This document shows positions 1-5,151 of a stretch of 5,151 nt of DNA, one piece after another; position 1 is the first letter of the stretch, and every line of letters starts with the position of its first letter. The position numbers were made by a program, and so were the translations under genes. The notes beneath the pieces are model-generated. The model made no database searches. It was not told the origin of the DNA and saw only the letters and a program-made list of their open reading frames with translations. Source of the stretch: an uncultured Saprospiraceae bacterium (GTDB lineage: Bacteria > Bacteroidota > Bacteroidia > Chitinophagales > Saprospiraceae); NCBI GenBank assembly GCA_937959095.1, contig CALGLY010000081.1, positions 1 to 5,151 of the forward strand. The letters run 5' to 3'.

Positions 1-23
1 CAGAGTATTTTTATAATATTTCG

Positions 24-47
24 CTGCGCCTCCGCGCCTCTGCGTTC
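24..47. repeat. Three tandem 8-bp GC-rich units upstream of the M23 gene
   Basis: Three back-to-back octamers, CTGCGCCT (24-31), CCGCGCCT (32-39) and CTGCGTTC (40-47), form a sharply GC-rich island between AT-rich flanks. The middle part, GCGC-CTCC-GCGC (26-37), could close a 4-bp stem with a 4-base loop. It ends 20 bp before the start codon at 68. It resembles the short CTCTGCG/CGCCTCTGCG-type dispersed repeats that I recall between genes in many bacterial genomes; that resemblance is memory, not a search. Its function is unknown. It could be an intergenic repeat, or part of the 5' leader of the downstream gene. No clear Bacteroidota promoter box (TAnnTTTG) is visible in bases 1-67. Confidence 0.5.
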
Positions 48-67
48 AAAAAATAAATAAAATACAA

Positions 68-1855
68 ATGCAGAAACTAAGCATTTTCGTACTTCTTTCT
101 TTTTTCACGATTTCATTATTTGGGCATACTTCTTGTTTTCAACATACTTGCCAACATACGGAATTTAGAAAAGCCCCCATTAATTCGAAAGAAAATAATG
201 TAAATTATCCCACCGATTATTTCCGTTCTCCCATCAATGGCGCATTACGCTTGTCGGGTTCGTTTGGCGAATTGCGCTCCAATCATTTTCATGCAGGCAT
301 TGATATAAAATCCACGATTGGCGGTTCGGGCCAAGCTATTTTAGCAGCGGGTGATGGCTATGTAGCCCGCGTGAAAGTGCAAGCAGGCGGCTATGGCAAT
401 GCCATTTATATGCGCCATCCGAATGGCTACACTACCGTATATGCCCACTTGAGTGAATTTTCACCTGAACTGGCAGCCTATGTGAAAGAACAGCAATATG
501 CACGTCAATCTTTTAGTGTCGATTTATATCCTTCGGCAGGTCAAATCAGTTTTCAGAAAGGCGATAAAATCGGAAAACTCGGCAATTCGGGTAGTTCAGG
601 AGGCCCGCATCTGCATTTCGAAATTCGAGATTCAGGTACGGAAGAACCTATTAATCCTTTGCTTTTTGGATTGAAAGTAGCAGATACGCAAGCTCCGCGT
701 CTGCACCAAATTCGGGTGTATGCCTTGAACAATAAACGAGAGACCTTAGATGCTCGTTCCTATGATATTCAGAAGGGCAAAACGCGACACTATGTGAAAG
801 GCGATACGGTTTATGTGGGCGCAAATCAGGCAGGTTTCGCGCTGAAAACCTACGACCACATGAATGGCGTGACCAATTGGAATGGAGTATATCGCATCTC
901 GATGTACTCCGATGAGGAATTGTGGTATCAGTTCACGACGGAGCGTTTTGCCTTTCATCAGACACGCGGTATCAATGCCCACATGGACTATGAGGAACGC
1001 GTGACTAAAAAAAGTTACTTCAATCGCTGTTATCTTTTACCTGGCAATCAATTACCTTTTTATAAGAATGTAATCAATAGAGGTGTGGTGCAGCTTTCCA
1101 AAAATAAAGCGACCAAAATCACGATGGTGACGGAAGACATTTCGGGCAATACGACGCGCTTGATCTTTTGGGCAAAACAATCTCAAACACAAACCGCTAT
1201 TTCCGAAAAACGCTTCAATTATGTACTCCCTTACGACGATGAAAGCGCGATAGATAATGGCGCGCTCTATCTTTATTTTCCCAAAAAAAGTCTCTATGAA
1301 ACGCTTTATTTGGACTATAAAACCTCTACCGATTATTCAGAAAATGTGCATTCGGCAGTGCATCATATCCATAATAGTCGCACGCCCTTGCACAAGTATT
1401 GCGACATTGCGATAGAACCTACTACCTTGCCTTCCCACCTACGCGATAAGGCTTTTGTAGCAAATTGTGGCAAAAAGAACAGCATCACAAATATGGGGAA
1501 TAAGTGGAAAGACGGTAGGCTGTGGGGCAAAACTCGCAACTTTGGCGATTTCTGTATTATGGTGGATACCGTGCCACCTACGATAAAACCGCAGACTTTT
1601 CAATCGAATATGCGTGGCAAAAATCGCATGACGTTCCGAATAGATGATAACTACAGTACAGGTGGCAGCGCGAAAGGACTTGACTATCGGGCTACGGTGG
1701 ATGGGCAATGGATTTTGATGGAATATGATGCTAAAAATGACCGCTTGCTTCATCGCTTCGATGGGCGCATTCCTGCTGGGCAGCATCAGCTACGCATCGT
1801 GTTGACGGATGCTGTGGGGAATAGGCGCGAGTATGAAGCGGACTTTACGCGCTAA
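68..1855 (+). CDS. Secreted M23 (LytM-type) zinc metallopeptidase with C-terminal Ig-like domains
   Basis: Predicted zinc endopeptidase that cuts peptidoglycan cross-links outside the cytoplasm. The 595-residue protein starts with a hydrophobic signal sequence (about residues 3-19). Cys23 follows, but its -3 residue is His, so lipidation is doubtful. The M23 domain spans about 50-200 with every expected residue: His75 and Asp79 (motif HAGID) plus His183 (motif HLHFE) as zinc ligands, and His127 (YAHL) and His181 as catalytic histidines. It should therefore be active, unlike the degenerate EnvC/NlpD-type activators. Residues from about 205 to 595 look like beta-rich Ig-like modules: D..GN motifs occur at 357-361 and 581-585, and a TVPPTIKP module boundary lies at 501-508. 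No T9SS C-terminal sorting domain is evident. The ATG at 68 is the first start codon after the in-frame stop at 14-16; its leader is A-rich with no Shine-Dalgarno. The gene appears monocistronic and converges on the leftward genes. The family call is firm; the exact substrate is inferred. Confidence 0.93.
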   Translation: MQKLSIFVLLSFFTISLFGHTSCFQHTCQHTEFRKAPINSKENNVNYPTDYFRSPINGALRLSGSFGELRSNHFHAGIDIKSTIGGSGQAILAAGDGYVARVKVQAGGYGNAIYMRHPNGYTTVYAHLSEFSPELAAYVKEQQYARQSFSVDLYPSAGQISFQKGDKIGKLGNSGSSGGPHLHFEIRDSGTEEPINPLLFGLKVADTQAPRLHQIRVYALNNKRETLDARSYDIQKGKTRHYVKGDTVYVGANQAGFALKTYDHMNGVTNWNGVYRISMYSDEELWYQFTTERFAFHQTRGINAHMDYEERVTKKSYFNRCYLLPGNQLPFYKNVINRGVVQLSKNKATKITMVTEDISGNTTRLIFWAKQSQTQTAISEKRFNYVLPYDDESAIDNGALYLYFPKKSLYETLYLDYKTSTDYSENVHSAVHHIHNSRTPLHKYCDIAIEPTTLPSHLRDKAFVANCGKKNSITNMGNKWKDGRLWGKTRNFGDFCIMVDTVPPTIKPQTFQSNMRGKNRMTFRIDDNYSTGGSAKGLDYRATVDGQWILMEYDAKNDRLLHRFDGRIPAGQHQLRIVLTDAVGNRREYEADFTR

Positions 1856-1859
1856 AATT

Positions 1860-1969
1860 AAGTGCAAGTCCAAGTGCCAAACGCAAGTGCAAGAGTTAAA
1901 TGAAAATACGCCTAAATGGAACGAACTGGTATTAACTTGAACTTGAGTTTGGCACTTGAACTTGCACTT
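1860..1969. repeat. Long inverted repeat of AAGTGC-like hexamers filling the convergent junction
   Basis: The left arm (1860-1899) and the reverse complement of the right arm (1932-1969) are two copies of one 38-40 bp sequence. They differ at three bases and by a 2-base indel. Each arm is a string of hexamers, AAGTGC, AAGTYC, AAGTGC, then CAAACKC, then AAGTKC. The outer 23 bp (1860-1882 against 1947-1969) pair at 22 positions; the exception is C1870 opposite A1959, which becomes a G-U wobble in leftward RNA. The arms enclose a 32 bp spacer (1900-1931) with no obvious content. The element takes up nearly all of the 126 bp between two convergent stop codons, so a bidirectional transcript end is the simplest role. 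A small palindromic dispersed element is also possible. Confidence 0.85.
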
Positions 1970-1995
1970 GAAATCTTCTCTTTATCTTTTTATTT
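1860..1995 (+). terminator. Probable transcription end of the M23 gene (hairpin plus T-rich tract)
   Basis: The inverted repeat begins 5 bp after the M23 stop codon. On the + strand it is followed by a pyrimidine-rich stretch (1974-1995) containing TTT and TTTTT runs, which overlaps the end of the leftward lipoprotein gene. A strong stem followed by T-rich sequence is the usual form of an intrinsic terminator. The stem is much longer than typical, and the T-tract is interrupted and not directly abutting. In the leftward direction the same hairpin is followed by only a short TTAATTTTA stretch, so termination that way is less certain. The role is inferred from structure and position. Confidence 0.45.
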
Positions 1996-2719
1996 CGCCT
2001 ATTATCACGCCAAATTTGCCCTTTTCTTGTTTCCAATTTTTAGCGGGCAAATAAGTTTTTGATACAAAACCATCCAAGTAGAGCGCGTTTTCACAGCCGT
2101 GCTGCTGAAAGTAAGAAGCAATATCGTAAAGGTTGATTTTATTCTTCGACATCGCGAAAAGGAGTTTGCCATCTGGCAACACCCCTACTCCATTCCGAAT
2201 GTGCAAATTTTCTGAACCTTTCCTGAATTTTGGATGAATTGCGCCTGCTATTACCAGCATTGGACCAGATTGGGTGGCGTATTCAATAGCAGCATTTGCT
2301 ACAAAATCTTGTGTAGTACAGACTACGCCTTTTCGGTCTTTTGTCAAGTAGAAAATACCATTAGGTTGAAGGTAGAAATTTCCATAGCCTTCCTCTTTTC
2401 TATCTATTTTTGCATAGGTTTTACCCGCTTCTATGTACAAGCCTTGCGGGGATAAATCCCTATTGTACATCCCGCCATTCATCGCAAAGACTAATTCTTT
2501 GTTCTGCTTTTGCAGGTCGATTTGGAGTTTCTCAAAATTTACATAGTTGTTTCCTGTTGTATCTTTCCAAAAGAAGCGTACATCTTGCTTCAATGGGTCT
2601 ACGATATAGCTAATTACTAAGGCTTCTTCGATTTGTTCTTCTTGTGGTGCATCCGCAGAAAAACAGCCCATTATCCCTACAAGCAAGGCAATTATTAAAG
2701 CAAGGTTTTTATAATTCAT
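1982..2719 (-). CDS. Phosphodiester glycosidase (NAGPA/DUF2233, YigE-like) family lipoprotein
   Basis: The 245-residue protein belongs to the family named after the mammalian 'uncovering enzyme' (N-acetylglucosamine-1-phosphodiester alpha-N-acetylglucosaminidase). Bacterial members are exported and poorly characterised, and are often labelled exopolysaccharide-related. It begins with a hydrophobic signal (about 5-18) and a lipobox-like IMGC ending at Cys19, so it is probably an envelope lipoprotein. Family motifs appear in order: NGGMY (81-85), QGLY (92-95), QPNGIF (118-123), SGPML (151-155), RNGVGV (175-180) and YLDGFVS (214-220). Together these cover the whole domain, and the length is normal for a single-domain member. 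The ATG overlaps the last 11 bp of the upstream DUF4406 gene, with that gene's TAA inside the overlap (ATGAATTATAA). This suggests coupled translation. The substrate is unknown; glycan phosphodiester cleavage is inferred from the family only. Confidence 0.85.
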   Translation of the reverse strand: MNYKNLALIIALLVGIMGCFSADAPQEEQIEEALVISYIVDPLKQDVRFFWKDTTGNNYVNFEKLQIDLQKQNKELVFAMNGGMYNRDLSPQGLYIEAGKTYAKIDRKEEGYGNFYLQPNGIFYLTKDRKGVVCTTQDFVANAAIEYATQSGPMLVIAGAIHPKFRKGSENLHIRNGVGVLPDGKLLFAMSKNKINLYDIASYFQQHGCENALYLDGFVSKTYLPAKNWKQEKGKFGVIIGEIKR

Positions 2720-3074
2720 CCGTACTAAATATGATGCGTTTCCCCTTTTCTTTTCCTATTCGCACCATCTCATCGGCGCCGCCTGAAAGTCCTCCAATCC
2801 TCAGGATAATATCACATTTACTAATCAAGCGAATAGCTACAGGATGGAATAAGTCATTCCAGATTTTGTCGCCCATTTCTTTTGAACCTGCAGTTTCTAT
2901 AAGCGGCAAAGCAAACCATTCCCCAAGTACTGGAAGATGCCCTATTTCGTAGAGATGAAGTGCCATATCATTCATGGCATCCACATTTTTCTGGATTAGG
3001 ATGGGATCGTCATTCGTGCCAGAACGGTATGGCCCTGCTACTAAAATCATTTGTGGAGAAGCTGTATTTTTCAT
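2709..3074 (-). CDS. DUF4406 / nucleoside 2-deoxyribosyltransferase-like small protein
   Basis: A 121-residue cytosolic protein with no signal sequence or membrane segment. It matches the DUF4406 pattern, which I place in the nucleoside 2-deoxyribosyltransferase-like fold: a first strand running into AGPYRSGT (13-20), GHLPVLGEW (45-53), and CDIILRIGG (87-95) followed by SGGADEMV (97-104). Enzymes of this fold carry an acidic residue near the last motif, here Asp101 or Glu102, so a nucleotide-sugar hydrolase or transferase activity is plausible but unproven. The start is ambiguous. ATG at 3074 gives an eight-residue extension, whereas Met9 would place the start right before the first strand, as in many relatives. 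The gene lies 23 bp after the DUF4349 gene and overlaps the lipoprotein gene by 11 bp, so it is probably the middle gene of an operon. Its link to envelope proteins is unexplained. Confidence 0.78.
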   Translation of the reverse strand: MKNTASPQMILVAGPYRSGTNDDPILIQKNVDAMNDMALHLYEIGHLPVLGEWFALPLIETAGSKEMGDKIWNDLFHPVAIRLISKCDIILRIGGLSGGADEMVRIGKEKGKRIIFSTDEL

Positions 3075-3097
3075 AGTGTGTTATTTTTAGATTCCGC

Positions 3098-3967
3098 TTA
3101 TTTTTTCGTATTTATAAGGCGTTCAATCACTTTCAATTTATCTATTGTAGATAAAATAAAATACGCAGAAAGAGTCAAAAAGAATAAAAGCAGCATGATT
3201 TGCAAGTAGATTTTGACGGTCCATTCCAGAGCAACTTTAATCCGATGAAGCAAACTTATTTTGACTTCTTTTCCTTCTATGAGCGAAAACTGAACGGTAC
3301 AAAATTCGTTTTCATCATCAAAATCTCCCAGACTCACTCCCAAACCTTGTAACTCTTGTTCGATTTCTAAAATGCGGTTTTCCAATTGCATATACTCTTC
3401 AATTTTGCCGCCTTTTGATTTTAATTCTATGAGGGAATTTCTTATTTTTTCTAAGGAGGCTTTCTTCGCATTTAGCTCTTTGTATTCATTGGTTTTGTCT
3501 TTTTTAGTGATTTGCTTCGCCTGAACTTCCCCTATTTTTATAAGATGATGAAACAAAGAATCAAAATTTTCAGGAGGCACACCAATCAGTAGATTCAGCC
3601 TTCGTTGTCCTTTATTGCCGCTTTTTTGTTCAAACTGTATCAAAGCACGATACCGCTCGATTTGCTTTCTCGATTGCTTTTCTTCTTTTTCAAATGCTGC
3701 CGATTTCGTATTTATTTCCGCGATTTTTTCATATTTCTGATCGACTTTTGTAGCAGATTGTGTGGTGTTATTCGACTTTATCTCATACTTTTTTGTGGCA
3801 TAATTTCTTCTACTATTCAATACACTTTCAAAAAACTGAGTTTGGTTGGATGATACGTTTCTTGGTACTGTGTATCCGTAAATCAATCTAAATAGAAACA
3901 ACAATAAAAATCCTAGCAATAGGATGAATAGCAATCTGAAAAACCGTTTTTTGAATGTTTGTTTCAT
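3098..3967 (-). CDS. DUF4349-family membrane protein with coiled coil
   Basis: A 289-residue protein of unknown function. The N-terminus is basic (KQTFKKRFFR), followed by a very hydrophobic segment (about 11-30). A second membrane segment lies at about 250-273, before a short basic cytosolic tail. Between them is a soluble, presumably periplasmic, region. It holds a charged helical stretch (about 73-112), a beta-type segment RLNLLIGVPPENFDSLF (123-139), and a long Glu/Lys-rich coiled coil (about 145-207). A strand-like segment, CTVQFSLIE (223-231), follows. This order, with the helical hairpin inside a small alpha/beta fold and a C-terminal membrane anchor, fits DUF4349. Many relatives begin as lipoproteins; this one has no cysteine in the signal region and looks anchored at both ends. 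The leader is A-rich without Shine-Dalgarno. It is probably the first gene of a three-gene unit with the DUF4406 and lipoprotein genes. Its biochemical role is not known. Confidence 0.78.
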   Translation of the reverse strand: MKQTFKKRFFRLLFILLLGFLLLFLFRLIYGYTVPRNVSSNQTQFFESVLNSRRNYATKKYEIKSNNTTQSATKVDQKYEKIAEINTKSAAFEKEEKQSRKQIERYRALIQFEQKSGNKGQRRLNLLIGVPPENFDSLFHHLIKIGEVQAKQITKKDKTNEYKELNAKKASLEKIRNSLIELKSKGGKIEEYMQLENRILEIEQELQGLGVSLGDFDDENEFCTVQFSLIEGKEVKISLLHRIKVALEWTVKIYLQIMLLLFFLTLSAYFILSTIDKLKVIERLINTKK

Positions 3968-4059
3968 TTCATTTGTTTTTGAATGCTTTATAGTTGGTAA
4001 AAACTAAGGCAATGTACTTTGGGGCTTAACTTTTTTATAGACTGATTATGGGATTGGTA

Positions 4060-5112
4060 TTACAATACGCCCTTCCCAAATTCGGTTAAGTTAGTGGAAA
4101 TACTAAAGTGCTGCATGCCTCCAGCTAGATGATAAAAGCCTTGTCCAAAATCTACTTGAAAGCGACGTACTTTGAATCCAAAGCCAGCTGAAAAACCTGC
4201 TAAGCTTCTAAAATTATTCACACTCAACTCTTGTCGGCGCAAATGATTATAGCCAAATCGTAAGCGAAAGTTGTCGCTTTTCCCGAAAAGAAATTCTCCA
4301 TTGAAAACAAAGTGTCGAAAGAGATTATCAATACGTTCTTTTGTAGGATTGTCCGTGGTGGTATCATCAATAAAAATCGAACTTTCTTGTGTGTTGGGAT
4401 CATCATAGCGGATATTCCAACGATTGAGATAACGATAGATAATAGAGAAACGAAATGGTAAATAACTCAGTCGTTTTGAAATACCTGCTTGCACTTCAAA
4501 AGGTAAATCCTCCCTATTGTCAAGTGTATAAGTACTGAGTTGTGTTCCAATATTTTTGAATAGAAGGGTCATTACTACTTGCTTGCTGGTATCGTGATAA
4601 ACGCCTGCTATATCGGTACTAATTCCTAAGGAATTATAGCTTTCAAATTGCGAACCGATAAACTTTAGATTCACACCAACAGACATTCGTTCATATAATT
4701 CTCGGCTTGCACCTAATGTTATTGCATATTCCGAAGCATCAAATGTACCTGTACGATTACCAAAGACATCGGCAGCATCGAATTCCCCATAATTAATAAA
4801 TTGTAGACCTCCATGTATATTCAACTTAGCTGCATTCAGATGATGACCATAGCCAACATAACTATGTCGAATACCTGCCAAATGAAAATTATGATTGAAG
4901 GATACTTTCCCATGCATAGATGCATTGAGTAAGCCTGGATTGGCATAAGCAAGCGTCACATCATCATCACGGACAGCGATGAGATGGTCTCCCAAAGCAG
5001 TAACACGCGCAGAAGGCGCAAAATTCAAAAATTCATAGACATTATCGCCTCCAATTTGTGCGGATAGAATCGAGCTAAATAGTAGAAAGAATGCGAGTAC
5101 AGTGTATTTCAT
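4060..5112 (-). CDS. porQ: Type IX secretion system protein PorQ
   Basis: The 350-residue outer-membrane beta-barrel-type protein matches PorQ. In Porphyromonas gingivalis PorQ is needed for T9SS function and works with PorV/PorU-type partners in surface attachment of cargo. A cleavable signal peptide (about 1-19, ending SILSAQ) is followed by a conserved N-terminus: GGDNVYEFLNF (21-31), SARVTALGDHLIAV (34-47), DDDVTLAYANPGLL (49-62). Later family-like segments are INYGEFD (106-112), FKNIGTQL (185-192), LPFEVQAGISKRL (203-215), PFRFSI (219-224) and FYHLAGGMQHFSISTNL (326-342). Alternating beta-strand patterns run throughout. Length is normal and no frame disruption is seen. The start is the only ATG that gives the complete signal peptide; just 39 bp upstream are visible, with an A-rich GTAAAAAAGACGT leader and no recognisable promoter. 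It is followed after 92 bp by the DUF4349 gene on the same strand. Its presence implies a T9SS elsewhere in the genome. Confidence 0.93.
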   Translation of the reverse strand: MKYTVLAFFLLFSSILSAQIGGDNVYEFLNFAPSARVTALGDHLIAVRDDDVTLAYANPGLLNASMHGKVSFNHNFHLAGIRHSYVGYGHHLNAAKLNIHGGLQFINYGEFDAADVFGNRTGTFDASEYAITLGASRELYERMSVGVNLKFIGSQFESYNSLGISTDIAGVYHDTSKQVVMTLLFKNIGTQLSTYTLDNREDLPFEVQAGISKRLSYLPFRFSIIYRYLNRWNIRYDDPNTQESSIFIDDTTTDNPTKERIDNLFRHFVFNGEFLFGKSDNFRLRFGYNHLRRQELSVNNFRSLAGFSAGFGFKVRRFQVDFGQGFYHLAGGMQHFSISTNLTEFGKGVL

Positions 5113-5151
5113 ACGTCTTTTTTACAGTCGTTTGGTCATCTTTATTTGTCT

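Noticed and set aside
68..140. Lipoprotein signal for the M23 peptidase at Cys23
   Set aside because: The residues before the cysteine (HTS) lack the Leu-like residue at -3 expected of a lipobox.
746..982. Antisense reading frame of 78 codons inside the M23 gene
   Set aside because: It lies entirely within a well-supported coding region, has no recognisable domain and no leader signal; it is a shadow frame.
1439..1786. Antisense reading frame of 115 codons inside the M23 gene
   Set aside because: Its product resembles no family and the opposite strand encodes the conserved C-terminal part of the peptidase; chance open frame.
2234..2952. Rightward open frames opposite the lipoprotein and DUF4406 genes (2234-2455, 2410-2613, 2644-2952)
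   Set aside because: All overlap strongly supported leftward genes, overlap each other in part, and give proteins without recognisable motifs.
3605..3853. Rightward 82-codon frame opposite the DUF4349 gene, rich in Phe and Leu
   Set aside because: The hydrophobicity is the complement of the Lys/Glu-rich coiled-coil codons on the real coding strand, not a membrane protein.
3968..3980. Mini-ORF ATG AAA TGA overlapping the DUF4349 start codon
   Set aside because: A two-codon frame in an A-rich leader arises easily by chance; no evidence of translation.
3999..4006. Leftward TAGTTTTT, one base from the Bacteroidota -7 box TAnnTTTG, about 31 bp before the DUF4349 start
   Set aside because: No good -33 TTG at the right spacing and the region is A/T-rich, so a chance match is likely.
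3999..4035. Imperfect hairpin (AAAAACTAAGGC against GGCTTAACTTTTT) between porQ and the DUF4349 gene, possible porQ terminator
   Set aside because: The stem is mostly A-T, with two mismatches and a bulge, and the T-run lies inside the arm; too weak to call.
4224..4406. 60-codon leftward frame inside porQ in a different frame
   Set aside because: It overlaps a conserved part of porQ on the same strand and has no support of its own.

Overview
The window looks like chromosomal DNA from a member of the Bacteroidota. The strongest evidence is a gene for the type IX secretion (T9SS) outer-membrane protein PorQ; this secretion system is essentially confined to that phylum. Supporting signs are A-rich leaders without Shine-Dalgarno sequences in front of the genes, moderate to low G+C, and a secreted M23 peptidase with Ig-like C-terminal domains of a type common in Bacteroidota. 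The genus cannot be told from this sequence.

Layout: one gene reads rightward (68-1855, secreted M23 metallopeptidase). It meets four leftward genes at a convergent junction (1856-1981). This junction is filled by a pair of nearly identical inverted 38-40 bp repeats built from AAGTGC-like hexamers, which can fold into a long hairpin. Read in their own direction, the leftward genes are porQ (5112-4060), a DUF4349-type membrane/coiled-coil protein (3967-3098), a DUF4406 / nucleoside 2-deoxyribosyltransferase-like protein (3074-2709), and a lipoprotein of the phosphodiester glycosidase (NAGPA/DUF2233) family (2719-1982). The last three are packed tightly (a 23 bp gap, then an 11 bp overlap) and probably form one transcript. 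porQ lies 92 bp upstream and may or may not be on it.

Functional theme: four of the five proteins should be exported or membrane-anchored. These are the M23 cell-wall hydrolase, PorQ, the DUF4349 protein and the NAGPA lipoprotein. The window therefore reads as a cell-envelope neighbourhood, with a small cytosolic nucleotide-metabolism-like protein embedded in it. No RNA genes, CRISPR arrays, transposases or phage genes were seen. The two non-coding items of interest are the inverted hexamer-repeat element at 1860-1969 and a GC-rich run of three 8-bp units (24-47) just upstream of the M23 gene. Base composition is uneven: counted by eye, bases 241-300 (M23 gene) hold 30 G+C of 60, and bases 3421-3480 (DUF4349 gene) hold 19 of 60. 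I found no convincing new multi-gene system. The most testable oddities are the junction element and the coupled DUF4406-NAGPA pair.
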